A stretch of 29,727 nt of DNA, taken from NCBI GenBank assembly GCA_000433515.1, contig FR891078.1:1-29727 (forward strand). The letters are read 5' to 3'. This DNA is from Candidatus Colimorpha enterica (lineage in GTDB: Bacteria; Bacillota; Clostridia; Oscillospirales; CAG-272). Of this stretch, positions 1 through 6,595 are shown piece after piece; the first letter of the stretch is position 1, and the number at the start of each line of letters is the position of its first letter. Both the position numbers and the translations under genes were made by a program. A model generated the notes under the pieces. The model saw only the letters and a list, made by a program, of their open reading frames with translations. It did not search any database and was not told the DNA's origin.

Positions 1-122
1 TAGCCGGTCTTTGTGCTGATGCTGAGTATTTCGCACATCTGCTCGATACTCATAACATCGGGATAGTCTTTCAGCATGAGCTTGTAGGCATCGCGCTGAG
101 AAATGGTTGATGCGGTATTCAC
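1..122 (-). CDS. Excisionase-like helix-turn-helix protein (partial, runs off left edge)
   Basis: Forty codons are readable from a GTG start at 122-120. A GGAGG ribosome site at 135-131 lies 8 bases upstream, which decides the start. The visible part contains YPDVMSIEQMCEILSISTKT, the first half of a MerR/excisionase-type helix-turn-helix as found in small proteins encoded next to tyrosine integrases of Clostridia ICEs. In those elements the protein binds the element end and steers the integrase toward excision. The C-terminal part and any integrase gene lie beyond base 1. The gene is the last visible member of the leftward set and follows a 477-base leader. It could instead be a plain DNA-binding regulator, because the fragment cannot separate the two. 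Confidence 0.72.
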   Translation of the reverse strand, partial: MNTASTISQRDAYKLMLKDYPDVMSIEQMCEILSISTKTG

Positions 123-171
123 CCGTCTCACCTCCGTTAGATTTTGATTTTTGCTTATCAGCAAAAGGATA

Positions 172-203
172 GGCAGCAGTCCTTTTTTGAACAGACTGCT
201 GCC
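172..203. other. Perfect 10-base inverted repeat (hairpin)
   Basis: Arms GGCAGCAGTC (172-181) and GACTGCTGCC (194-203) are perfectly complementary around a 12-base loop. On the minus strand the hairpin lies about 50 bases before the start of the excisionase-like gene and is not followed by a clean T tract. A regulatory stem or protein-binding site is therefore as likely as a terminator. Confidence 0.5.
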
Positions 204-377
204 CATAGTTTTTGATGATAAAGCCCTTTCGGGCGTTTTCACATTGATTATCCTTCCGGCATATTTGCAGCTCGCACCCCTGCCGAAGCGGGAATGCTGC
301 GGACTACCAATGGTCAATCGGTATCATGGGACTCTCACCCCTCCGAGGATCGCTCCGAGCCGCCCCTTGTATTGCAA

Positions 378-450
378 AGAGACAGAAGTATCATTATACC
401 CAACTTCTCCATCATGGCGATCAGCCGCACCACACGGCTGTTTAGTCTCT
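378..450 (-). other. Candidate three-stem structured RNA element
   Basis: Three perfect 6-base helices nest as a junction: AGAGAC (378-383) with GTCTCT (445-450) outside, AGAAGT (384-389) with ACTTCT (403-408), and CAGCCG (422-427) with CGGCTG (435-440). A further pair, GCGATC (417-422) with GATCGC (456-461), crosses the outer stem, so it would be a pseudoknot or an alternative fold. The element lies in the leader of the excisionase-like gene. It matches no RNA class I know. The strand is assumed from the direction of the neighbouring genes. Confidence 0.3.
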
Positions 451-536
451 CTGTTGATCGCTCGCTCCAATGAAGGAGGTCATGGCGGCAGAAGACAAGT
501 CGCTTCGAGAAAAGAGGAAAGATCCGCAGCACTGAC

Positions 537-594
537 TATTCAGTTGTCAAGGTACAGTGAAGGAGTTTTGCCCCTTCACTTACCTAAGTGAATC
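537..594 (-). promoter_or_regulatory. Composite element, copy 1 (upstream of excisionase-like gene)
   Basis: Read on the minus strand, this shows GATTCACTTAG, two bases, AAGTGAAGGGG, 15 bases, GTACCT, then ACAA and GAATA. The first part is a palindrome (TTCACTTA/TAAGTGAA at 575-592). A near-identical arrangement lies on the plus strand at 7547-7600 before mobC. The arm AGTGAAGG at 556-563 could also pair with CCTTCACT at 573-580, giving two mutually exclusive hairpins. A TTGACA at 550-545 has no recognisable -10 partner. A shared operator, promoter or leader for the excision and mobilisation operons is inference. Confidence 0.5.
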
Positions 595-599
595 TGAGG

Positions 600-1049
600 T
601 CAGTTTTGTCCCAAGTTTTGATAAATTTCTCGAAGAATTTTTTTGAGGCTCATTGCTCGATTGCTGACGGTGTTACGAGGGATTCCGTATTTCTCTTCAA
701 TCTGACGAGAGCTAAGTTCCTTCGTCAGAAAGTAGCGGATGATGATCCGGTCACGCTCGTCAAACCGAGAAAGAACATCTTCGAACATGATTTGAGACAA
801 AATCTCTTCTTCCATGTCGTGAGGATCAGGAATCTCATCGCAAAGATCGTAGCTGTCTCCAAGAGGATGACCGTAACAGAGCTTTCTTTTTAAGCTCATA
901 GCCTCGTCATATCTGTCCTCATTCTCATGGCTCATCAGCTCGTAGTAAACCTCCTTGCTGATTTCCGTGGTGATGCCATTGACCTTCGTATAGTAGGTCC
1001 CGGTAGCCTCATCTCTCCAAAGTGCGTAGTTGAAAACCTTGATTTTCAT
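600..1049 (-). CDS. Sigma-70-like (region 4) regulator of ICE type
   Basis: A protein of 149 residues. Its C-terminal part (about 85-145) looks like sigma region 4: an ERDRIIIRYFLTKEL segment followed by the helix-turn-helix SSRQIEEKYGIPRNTVSNRA at about 113-132. The N-terminal 80 residues show no clear region 2, so it may work as a regulator rather than a full sigma factor. Such proteins are common in Tn1549-like ICEs next to excisionase and integrase genes. The start at 1049 is chosen because homologous sequence begins at MKIKVFNYALW and GGAAAGGA lies just upstream. An upstream in-frame extension would run through hairpins and looks untranslated. Its start region is covered by a strong hairpin, so translation may be controlled. 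Targets are unknown, and the composite elements at 537-594 and 7547-7600 are candidates. Confidence 0.75.
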   Translation of the reverse strand: MKIKVFNYALWRDEATGTYYTKVNGITTEISKEVYYELMSHENEDRYDEAMSLKRKLCYGHPLGDSYDLCDEIPDPHDMEEEILSQIMFEDVLSRFDERDRIIIRYFLTKELSSRQIEEKYGIPRNTVSNRAMSLKKILREIYQNLGQN

Positions 1050-1095
1050 TGTCTTGTCCTTTCCGCTGGCGCGGAGCAGCGGAGTGACAAGACAA
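1049..1095 (-). promoter_or_regulatory. Start-codon hairpin of the sigma-like gene
   Basis: On the minus strand TTGTCTTGTC (1095-1086) pairs perfectly with GACAAGACAA (1058-1049). The last A of the second arm is the A of the ATG. Inside, CCGCTG (1082-1077) pairs with CAGCGG (1068-1063), and the ribosome site GGAAAGGA falls in and beside these stems. The fold would hide the start of the sigma-like gene. A factor, a second RNA or translation through the region would be needed to open it. Confidence 0.55.
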
Positions 1096-1195
1096 AAAAC
1101 GAGCCGCATGACGGTGAGCTTTGATCCCATGCCGATAAAACAGAGTCGTGAAACTCTGTTCATGCGGCATCGGAAGACTCACCAATCAGCGGCTC
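1094..1195 (-). terminator. Long nested hairpin with T tract (terminator or attenuator)
   Basis: Four perfect helices nest in order: 1101-1107 with 1189-1195 (GAGCCGC/GCGGCTC), 1113-1118 with 1178-1183 (GGTGAG/CTCACC), 1129-1134 with 1165-1170 (ATGCCG/CGGCAT) and 1139-1146 with 1153-1160 (AACAGAGT/ACTCTGTT). The apical loop has 6 bases, and two of the internal loops are symmetric. Read leftward, the base stem is followed by G and six Ts (1099-1094), the signature of intrinsic termination. It separates the protease operon from the sigma-like gene, so it would end or attenuate read-through into that gene. Confidence 0.6.
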
Positions 1196-1238
1196 CATTG
1201 CACAGCTATAAAAATATTTATTTGTTAAACGCTAACCT

Positions 1239-1490
1239 CTACTTGTGGCTCAAGAGATGATAGCGAAGTAACCGTCTCATACTGAGAACATCAAATACAG
1301 TCTCGCGTCCGCACTGTTTGCACTTGGCTTGGACATGACCTCTTGTGTCCTCGAACACGGCGATTGAGTTGTGTTTGCAGTATGGGCATTGCACCATACG
1401 CTTCTTCTGCGTCGATATAGCATGACGCGCTCTTTGGATTTTGATCTGCATTTCCGCAGATGGCTCAGTTACTCGGATGTTTCTTCTCAT
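1239..1490 (-). CDS. Small zinc-ribbon protein
   Basis: A protein of 83 residues with a four-cysteine zinc ribbon: CPYC at 35-38 and CKQC at 57-60, separated by a beta-rich stretch. Flanking segments are basic, which suggests nucleic-acid binding. The start at 1490 is preferred because GGAGG lies 7 bases upstream and its ATGA overlaps the stop of the preceding protease gene. The alternative ATG at 1496 is only 1 base from GGAGG. Translational coupling to the protease gene is therefore likely. It is the last gene before the large terminator-like hairpin. I do not recognise a named family; similar small zinc ribbons are found as ICE or phage accessory proteins. Confidence 0.65.
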   Translation of the reverse strand: MRRNIRVTEPSAEMQIKIQRARHAISTQKKRMVQCPYCKHNSIAVFEDTRGHVQAKCKQCGRETVFDVLSMRRLLRYHLLSHK

Positions 1491-2221
1491 GCCCATACCT
1501 CCAACGGATCAGAATACTCAAGGTACGGACGATCTTCAACATATCCGAGATGTCTCAGCCGGATCACAGCAGCGGTTTTGGAAACACCGAGCTGTCCGCA
1601 TATCAGATTGAGCGTCAAGCGGTCACGGTAAGCAAACCTTCCCTCATAGCTAATCAGGTTTTTATTGCCACTGAAATACCACATGGCGAGATCCATTTCC
1701 TTCTGAGGCATAAGGATCGCCGCCCCTAATACATTTGCTTGCCATTCGTTCCAATCCTCACGGGTTTTGAGATCACGGAGGGAGTATGCTGTCCGTGTAG
1801 CATATTTCTGGCGGCAAGTTGCCTTCGATTCCTCATCCTCCATCGAATAGAGGATTTGATGAGCGCATTCATGGGCAAGTGTAAATCTGCGCTTGCCACA
1901 GAGTTCCCGAACTTTGCCGGGACGGATAAAGCTCTCGTCCAGCAGGACTTGATTTTGCCTGAGAGGAATGGTGCGCTTGATTCCCATTTCCTCCGTAATG
2001 TATTCCGTATCTGCGTAAGCTGTCAGCCCACAGATGCTTCCATCGCCGGATAAACGAGCGAAGGACACATCCAGACCGAGATAGTCCTTTGCGAACTGAT
2101 CAATCGGTGTGGCACGAGCGATACGAACATCATTAGCCTCTTTACCGAAGAAAAACTCATTGAAGTCTTTGGTAACGGCTGCTGCGATTTCTTCTATTTG
2201 CTTGTGGGTTAAGATCATCAT
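1487..2221 (-). CDS. ImmA/IrrE-family metallopeptidase
   Basis: A protein of 244 residues with the zincin motif HECAH at 117-121 and a downstream EWQAN segment (E160) that probably supplies the third zinc ligand. A short C-terminal segment (SKTAAVIRLRHLGYV) may be helix-turn-helix-like. Family members cut XRE-type repressors; ICEBs1 ImmA and Deinococcus IrrE are the known cases. The start at 2221 is chosen because AAGGAG lies 5-6 bases upstream and the ATGA overlaps the stop of the preceding gene. It is transcribed away from the XRE repressor gene at 2683, whose probable operators cover the promoters of this operon. A second family member lies on the other side at 3159. The likely substrate, by inference, is the repressor encoded at 2683. 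Confidence 0.85.
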   Translation of the reverse strand: MMILTHKQIEEIAAAVTKDFNEFFFGKEANDVRIARATPIDQFAKDYLGLDVSFARLSGDGSICGLTAYADTEYITEEMGIKRTIPLRQNQVLLDESFIRPGKVRELCGKRRFTLAHECAHQILYSMEDEESKATCRQKYATRTAYSLRDLKTREDWNEWQANVLGAAILMPQKEMDLAMWYFSGNKNLISYEGRFAYRDRLTLNLICGQLGVSKTAAVIRLRHLGYVEDRPYLEYSDPLEVWA

Positions 2222-2475
2222 CTGCTCTCCTTTGCTTCTACAAACCATTTATCACCTTCATGAAACAGAAACGACTCCTTTCCTCTGATCATTACGGTGT
2301 AACGAATACCGCCGCCTCCAACCTTCTTAGAAGATGCGCGGCACTTATACAGAACTTGGTCGATGTTGAAAATCAGACCGTTCTTCCATCGGATAAAACG
2401 AGGATGGAGCGTCCCTTCCTCATCGACATCTACATTAACCGAAACATATGCTTTCCGGCACTGAATACTTTGCAT
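2218..2475 (-). CDS. Conserved hypothetical protein, first gene of the leftward protease operon
   Basis: A protein of 85 residues, beta-rich, without cysteine clusters, membrane segments or known motif residues. A strong ribosome site (GGAGGGAG) precedes the ATG at 2475-2473, and its stop overlaps the start of the protease gene by four bases. Small proteins of this look (MQSIQCRKAYVSV opening, GGGIRYTVMI in the middle, a FVEAK-like end) recur next to ImmA/IrrE proteases and Y-family polymerases in Clostridia, judged from memory of the family. It is the first gene behind the two leftward promoters at 2562-2626, so it is probably repressed by the XRE protein. Function unknown. Confidence 0.7.
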   Translation of the reverse strand: MQSIQCRKAYVSVNVDVDEEGTLHPRFIRWKNGLIFNIDQVLYKCRASSKKVGGGGIRYTVMIRGKESFLFHEGDKWFVEAKESR

Positions 2476-2534
2476 TTGCTCCCTCCGTTCACAAAAAAGT
2501 TAAAAAGAAACACGAACAAGTTTTCATGTTCCTA

Positions 2535-2563
2535 TTGACACACGGGGTTTCGTGTGGTATCAT
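2535..2563 (+). promoter_or_regulatory. Promoter of the repressor operon
   Basis: TTGACA at 2535-2540 and TATCAT at 2558-2563 are separated by exactly 17 bases. The spacer holds CACACG/CGTGTG (2539-2556), the most divergent copy of the operator. It should drive the XRE repressor gene and the rightward genes up to the terminator at 7492. Confidence 0.7.
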
Positions 2564-2590
2564 AATAACGCGAACAGCATTTCGTGTCAG
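2562..2590 (-). promoter_or_regulatory. Leftward promoter, proximal
   Basis: On the minus strand CTGACA (2590-2585) and TATTAT (2567-2562) are 17 bases apart, with an operator copy in the spacer. Its -10 box overlaps the -10 box of the rightward promoter, so the two divergent promoters would compete for polymerase. Confidence 0.55.
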
Positions 2591-2597
2591 TGACCAT

Positions 2598-2626
2598 AGT
2601 ATAGCACGAACAGATTTTCATGTCAA
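2598..2626 (-). promoter_or_regulatory. Leftward promoter, distal
   Basis: On the minus strand TTGACA (2626-2621) and TATACT (2603-2598) are 17 bases apart, and the spacer is almost entirely one operator copy. This is the best leftward promoter for the operon starting at 2475. Confidence 0.7.
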
Positions 2627-2682
2627 TGGGTTTAGACGAAAAAGTGTTCGTGTTCACAAAAAGTTTTAGAAAGAGGTGCCTT

Positions 2683-3099
2683 ATGGTATTCAAAGACAGA
2701 CTGAAAGAAAAGCGAGTGGAGGCTGGACTGACTCAGGCTGAACTCGCAAAGAGAGCTGGCGTTACTGCTCGTACCATCCAGAACTATGAACTCGGTAATA
2801 GAAAACCAGCTAACATGGAAGTTATCCAGAAAATTGCTGACGCGCTGGGAACTACCACGGAGTATCTTCTTGGCAGCAGCGGCACTTATGTTGTTGAAGC
2901 TCATGAGAAGGGCGGCTCTAAGGCAGCGCGCGATATTGATGAGCTTGTCAGCGAAGTAACCGGTATGTTTGCCGGTGGTCAATTGAGCGAGGATGCTCTG
3001 GAAGGAGCAATGAAGGCTCTGAATGATGCGTATTGGATCGCAAAAGAAAAGAATAAGAAGTACGGTAGACGCAAGTCCAAAGAAGTTCCGCAGGAATAA
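2683..3099 (+). CDS. XRE-family transcriptional repressor (ImmR-like)
   Basis: A protein of 138 residues. Residues 6-63 form a Cro/C1-type helix-turn-helix domain (LTQAELAKRAGVTARTIQNY at about 16-35), followed by an acidic linker and a C-terminal helical region that may dimerise and present the cleavage site. The start at 2683 is chosen because AAGAGGTG lies just upstream and homology begins at MVFKDRLKEKR; a longer in-frame reading would cross an operator. The gene lies between divergent promoters covered by five likely operators and is followed by an ImmA/IrrE protease gene. In ICEBs1 this arrangement (ImmR/ImmA) keeps the element silent until DNA damage. The same role here is inference. 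Confidence 0.85.
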   Translation: MVFKDRLKEKRVEAGLTQAELAKRAGVTARTIQNYELGNRKPANMEVIQKIADALGTTTEYLLGSSGTYVVEAHEKGGSKAARDIDELVSEVTGMFAGGQLSEDALEGAMKALNDAYWIAKEKNKKYGRRKSKEVPQE

Positions 3100-3158
3100 G
3101 TCCGTATTTTTGTACTATTGAATTGTTATAATGATTCCCCACGAATGGAGGTGGAGCG

Positions 3159-3668
3159 ATGAGTGCTGAACATCTCTCGAAAGTCGGCAGCAATCTCGTT
3201 AGACGCTGCGGCACACGAGATCCTTTTCGCATAGCGCAAGAGCTTGGCATAGAGGTCTTGTTTTGTGATGACTTCGGTCCTCTCAAGGGTATGTACCGAG
3301 TGATCAAGCGCAATCGTTTCATTTTTATCAATAAGGATTTGAGTTCACGAATGCAGCGTATTGTCTGCGCTCATGAGCTGGGACATGACCAGCTTCATCG
3401 GTATCTGGCAAAAGGAAACGCTTTGCAGGAGTTTAGGCTTTACGACATGACCACGAAGCCTGAATATGAGGCGAACATCGTTGCAGCGGAAATCCTTCTT
3501 GATACCGATGAGATACTTGAGTACATATATCAATACGGATATACCACGGAGCAGATCGCACGAGCTATGCACACAGATATTAACTTGGTTGCTTTGAAGA
3601 TCGCACATCTGGCAGAAACCGGATATGACCTTCGCCGGATTGACCATCGAAGCGACTTCTTGAAATAA
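3159..3668 (+). CDS. ImmA/IrrE-family metallopeptidase
   Basis: A protein of 169 residues with the zinc motif HELGH at 72-76 and a downstream EYEANIVAAEIL segment (about 102-113) supplying the third ligand, as in ImmA. The start is supported by GGAGGTGG 5 bases upstream. It directly follows the XRE repressor gene, the classical ImmR-ImmA order, so it is the best candidate for the anti-repressor protease that cuts that repressor. A TATAAT at 3127-3132 without a good -35 box could give weak separate transcription. The second family member at 1487-2221 is longer and differs around the motif, so they are not simple duplicates. Which one acts on the repressor cannot be told from sequence. Confidence 0.88.
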   Translation: MSAEHLSKVGSNLVRRCGTRDPFRIAQELGIEVLFCDDFGPLKGMYRVIKRNRFIFINKDLSSRMQRIVCAHELGHDQLHRYLAKGNALQEFRLYDMTTKPEYEANIVAAEILLDTDEILEYIYQYGYTTEQIARAMHTDINLVALKIAHLAETGYDLRRIDHRSDFLK

Positions 3669-3678
3669 GGTGGATGCT

Positions 3679-4005
3679 ATGACTAAGACGGAAATAATCA
3701 AGGATTTTCTCAAGAAGGCAGTGCTGCCGGTTGTCGTAGCACTCTTCCTATACTCGATATTCAGCCGTATCTTCGTTGAGGACGGAGTAAAGGATTTCTT
3801 CCTGATATGGCTTGCTTGCGGAGTACCCTTTGGTATCGGCAAGATGTTCACACTGATTCCAATAGGGTTTGGCATTGCCGGAACTGTTGGCGTTGTTGCG
3901 CTCAACATCGTCCTCGGTGGTCTAATCGGAGGCGTGATCTTGATTTGGAAATTAGCAGTGGCAGTTTGGTATTTGCCGCTGACTGTATATAGGCTTGTTT
4001 CCTAA
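3679..4005 (+). CDS. DUF6050-like membrane protein
   Basis: A protein of 108 residues with two hydrophobic helices at about 14-31 and 39-55 and a long glycine-rich hydrophobic stretch at 62-90 (probably two more segments). The C-terminus (WYLPLTVYRLV) resembles the small integral membrane family DUF6050 of Clostridia, from memory. The start at 3679 is chosen over the GTG at 3670 because AAGGTGG ends 5 bases before it. The gene follows the protease gene by 10 bases and belongs to the same rightward operon. Function unknown. Confidence 0.65.
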   Translation: MTKTEIIKDFLKKAVLPVVVALFLYSIFSRIFVEDGVKDFFLIWLACGVPFGIGKMFTLIPIGFGIAGTVGVVALNIVLGGLIGGVILIWKLAVAVWYLPLTVYRLVS

Positions 4006-4019
4006 GAAATGAGGGGAAT

Positions 4020-4469
4020 ATGAAAAGGATAACCTCTCTGAAAATTGATTGGTACGACAACAGATTGACTTGTGCAGACTTCATCGTCCATCAAGTTATT
4101 TCCGTATATCGAAACAAAAAAGAGATCATCTACAACGGCTTCAATGGGATCAGCAAAGAGCCGCAGGAGCATGAAGTGTTTCCTATGCAACCGGAACTGT
4201 GTGAACAGCTTTTCACACTTTTGGAAAACGCAGAAGCACATAACGAATTTGAAAAAGACTATCGTGTTATGGTGTGTGACGGATCGGCATGGGAAATGCG
4301 ATTGCGCCATTCCGATAACACAGTTTCCTTGATTGAAGGAACCGTGGTGTTCCCGACTCATGGAGAAGAGATCGAGAAATACATTCGAACCGCCATTGAC
4401 CAGGCATTCATTCTCATTGATCCGATGATCTTTGGATGCACAGTTTATGACGAAGAGGATGAGGAATAA
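4020..4469 (+). CDS. Hypothetical protein
   Basis: A protein of 149 residues, soluble and acidic, ending in an EDEE tail. I see no signal peptide, membrane helix or recognised catalytic motif. A GAGGGGA ribosome site precedes the ATG by 3 bases, and the gene starts 14 bases after the DUF6050-like gene, so it is part of the same operon. The pattern of short strands around SAWEMRLRH and a helical C-terminal half suggest a compact alpha/beta protein. I do not recognise the family. Confidence 0.6.
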   Translation: MKRITSLKIDWYDNRLTCADFIVHQVISVYRNKKEIIYNGFNGISKEPQEHEVFPMQPELCEQLFTLLENAEAHNEFEKDYRVMVCDGSAWEMRLRHSDNTVSLIEGTVVFPTHGEEIEKYIRTAIDQAFILIDPMIFGCTVYDEEDEE

Positions 4470-4488
4470 CTGAAAGGAATTACAACTC

Positions 4489-5022
4489 ATGACATTACAA
4501 ACGGAACGCCTCATTCTGCGTCCATGGACCGAAAATGACGCAGAAGATTTATATATATACGCAAGTGATGCAGAGGTGGGACCTCCTGCCGGATGGCCAC
4601 CGCACACAAGCGTAGAGAATAGCAGAGAGATTATTAGAACGGTTCTTTCCGCACCTGAAACTTATGCCGTTTGCTTGAAAGAAAATAATAAACCTATTGG
4701 CAGTGTTGGGCTTCATCGTAACGATCTTGCTGAACATGATGACGAATTTGAACTTGGGTATTGGATTGGGAAGCCGTTTTGGGGACAAGGACTTATTCCG
4801 GAAGCTGCAAAGGAAGTCCTTCGATATGCGTTTGAAGAACTTGGAATGAGCCGAATTTGGTGTGGCTATTACGATGGAAATATTAAAAGCCGTCATGTTC
4901 AAGATAAACTTGGTTTTATCTACCATCACACGACAGAAGGAATAAAAGTGGATTTACTGAATGAAATCCGCACAGGACACGCAATGTTAATGACAAAGGA
5001 AACATGGGCTAAAAATAAATAA
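4489..5022 (+). CDS. GNAT-family N-acetyltransferase (RimJ/RimL type)
   Basis: A protein of 177 residues covering a complete GNAT domain. It opens with LQTERLILRPWTENDAEDLY, typical of RimJ/RimL-type enzymes. The acetyl-CoA loop is FWGQGLIPEA at about 98-107, and a late NIKSRHVQDKLGF segment (about 131-143) is the usual motif B region. Such enzymes transfer acetyl groups from acetyl-CoA to protein N-termini or small amines such as drugs; the substrate cannot be read from sequence. An AAAGGAA ribosome site precedes the ATG. The region looks more AT-rich than its neighbours, which hints at separate acquisition. Confidence 0.85.
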   Translation: MTLQTERLILRPWTENDAEDLYIYASDAEVGPPAGWPPHTSVENSREIIRTVLSAPETYAVCLKENNKPIGSVGLHRNDLAEHDDEFELGYWIGKPFWGQGLIPEAAKEVLRYAFEELGMSRIWCGYYDGNIKSRHVQDKLGFIYHHTTEGIKVDLLNEIRTGHAMLMTKETWAKNK

Positions 5023-5055
5023 TAGCGATATGTTATGAAAGGAGGCAGCCGGAGC

Positions 5056-6564
5056 ATGAAGCAGAAAACCTATATCGCAATCGATCTCAAGAGCTTCTAC
5101 GCTTCGGTTGAATGTCGGGAGCGTGGCTTGGATCCGCTGGACACCAATCTCGTTGTCGCGGATGAGAGCCGGACGGACAAGACCATCTGCCTTGCCGTCA
5201 CTCCCTCCCTCAAGAGCTATGGCATATCAGGGCGCGGCAGACTCTTTGAAGTCAAGCAGCGCGTCAAGGAAGCGAATGCCGGAAGACGGCACGATGCACC
5301 GGGCAGGAAGCTCGAAGGATCGTCCTATCTTTTCTCCGAACTGCAATCAAAGCCGGAGCTGGCGATTGACTTCATCATTGCGCCTCCGAGAATGGCTTAC
5401 TACATGGAGTACAGCACCCGCATCTATGAAGTCTACATGAAGTATGTCGCACCGGAGGACATCGTGGTGTATTCTATCGACGAGGTATTCATGGATATCA
5501 CTGACTACCTGAACACCTACAAGCTCTCTCCCCATGACCTTGCCATGAAGATCATTCTGGATGTTCTTGAGACAACGGGCATCACAGCAACAGCCGGTAT
5601 CGGAACAAATCTGTTCCTCTGCAAAGTTGCAATGGACATTGTAGCAAAGCATATTCCGGCAGACGCAAACGGAGTTCGTATTGCCGAGCTGGATGAGATG
5701 AAATACCGTCGTGAGCTGTGGGCGCACCAACCTCTCGCTGACTTCTGGCGAGTGGGACGCGGCTATGCAAAGAAGCTCGAAGAAAACGGTATGTTCACGA
5801 TGGGCGATGTGGCAAGATGCTCCCACGAGAATGAGGACTTGCTTTACAAGCTCTTCGGTAAAAACGCGGAGCTGCTAATCGACCATGCGTGGGGCTGGGA
5901 GCCTACCACCATTGAAGCTATCAAGGCGTATAGACCAAGCACCAACAGCTTAGGATCGGGACAAGTGCTACACTGCCCTTATAAGGCAGATAAGGCAAAG
6001 CTCGTCCTCCGAGAGATGGCTGACTTGCTCGTGTTGGACATGGTGGACAAAGGGCTTGCAACAGATCAGATCGTAGTCACGGTAGGCTATGACATTGAAA
6101 ACCTCACCGATCCTGAGAGAAGCAAGAAGTATCACGGAGCTATCGTGAAAGACCACTACGGCAGAGCCATTCCGAAGCACTCTCACGGAACGATAAACCT
6201 TGACGGTCACACATCATCTACGAAGAAAATAATGTGTGCCGTGTCGGAGCTGTTTGACCGGATCGTTGATAAAAACCTTCTTATCCGAAGGCTCAACATC
6301 ACGGCAAACCATGTTCTGCCCGAAGCAGATGCACCGAAGAAAAACGGTGGCTACGAGCAGCTTGACCTCTTCACGGACTACGCTGCACTTGAAGCAAAGC
6401 AAGCTCAGGAACAAGTGGAGCTTGAGCGCGAAAAGAAGATGCAGCAAGCGATGCTGACCATCAAAAAGAAGTTTGGAAAGAATGCCATCCTCAAGGGCAT
6501 GAACTTGGAGGAAGGCGCAACCGCTATGGATCGCAATGCACAGATTGGCGGTCATAAGGCATAG
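5056..6564 (+). CDS. Y-family DNA polymerase (DinB/UmuC-like)
   Basis: A protein of 502 residues. IDLKSFYASVEC at 9-20 carries the first metal-binding aspartate (D10) and the YA pair near the incoming nucleotide. YSIDEVFMD at 139-147 holds the catalytic D142-E143. A helix-hairpin region and little-finger domain follow. QLDLF at 435-439 is a canonical sliding-clamp motif. The C-terminus after about 450 is charged and helical. The enzyme should perform translesion, error-prone synthesis. The start at 5056 has GGAGG 10 bases upstream and begins directly before the conserved core. A YolD-like gene follows at 7062; YolD proteins are usual partners of such polymerases in Bacillota. Control through the repressor/protease switch instead of LexA is inference. 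Confidence 0.93.
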   Translation: MKQKTYIAIDLKSFYASVECRERGLDPLDTNLVVADESRTDKTICLAVTPSLKSYGISGRGRLFEVKQRVKEANAGRRHDAPGRKLEGSSYLFSELQSKPELAIDFIIAPPRMAYYMEYSTRIYEVYMKYVAPEDIVVYSIDEVFMDITDYLNTYKLSPHDLAMKIILDVLETTGITATAGIGTNLFLCKVAMDIVAKHIPADANGVRIAELDEMKYRRELWAHQPLADFWRVGRGYAKKLEENGMFTMGDVARCSHENEDLLYKLFGKNAELLIDHAWGWEPTTIEAIKAYRPSTNSLGSGQVLHCPYKADKAKLVLREMADLLVLDMVDKGLATDQIVVTVGYDIENLTDPERSKKYHGAIVKDHYGRAIPKHSHGTINLDGHTSSTKKIMCAVSELFDRIVDKNLLIRRLNITANHVLPEADAPKKNGGYEQLDLFTDYAALEAKQAQEQVELEREKKMQQAMLTIKKKFGKNAILKGMNLEEGATAMDRNAQIGGHKA

Positions 6565-6595
6565 AAAGACATATAGATATTAAGGAGAAAAATCT

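Larger units (their letters stand above)
123..599. other. Non-coding leader region with several hairpins
   Basis: This stretch of 477 bases separates the sigma-like gene from the excisionase-like gene. The open frames crossing it have poor starts and no recognisable protein. It contains several inverted repeats: TTGCT/AGCAA at 151-164, a 10-base arm pair at 172-203, GCCC/GGGC at 223-234, GCAGC/GCTGC at 267-300 and a three-stem arrangement at 378-450. It also holds the composite element at 537-594. A TATAAT sequence at 398-393 on the minus strand has no good -35 partner. It probably acts as a leader or control region for the leftward gene. I do not recognise a known RNA family. Confidence 0.6.
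2511..2652. promoter_or_regulatory. Array of five 18-base operators
   Basis: The pattern CAYGAAAnnnTGTTCGTG occurs on the minus strand at 2528-2511 (CATGAAAACTTGTTCGTG), 2586-2569 (CACGAAATGCTGTTCGCG) and 2622-2605 (CATGAAAATCTGTTCGTG), and more weakly at 2554-2537. A plus-strand copy lies at 2635-2652 (GACGAAAAAGTGTTCGTG). Three copies fill the spacers between -35 and -10 boxes of divergent promoters, and one sits just before the ribosome site of the XRE gene. They are probable binding sites of the XRE repressor, giving autoregulation plus control of the leftward operon. The motif is not the Gram-positive LexA box. Confidence 0.75.

Noticed and set aside
335..532. Leftward open frame of 65 codons in the leader region
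   Set aside because: Low-complexity product, no convincing ribosome site, and it overlaps several inverted repeats.
482..535. Seventeen-codon rightward frame after AAGGAGG
   Set aside because: The ribosome site is only 2 bases from the ATG, no downstream gene would be coupled to it, and the peptide is not recognisable.
2511..2652. LexA (SOS) boxes, suggested by repeated GAACA and TGTTC
   Set aside because: The spacing between half-sites does not fit GAAC-N4-GTTC, and the repeats align better to an 18-base XRE-type operator.
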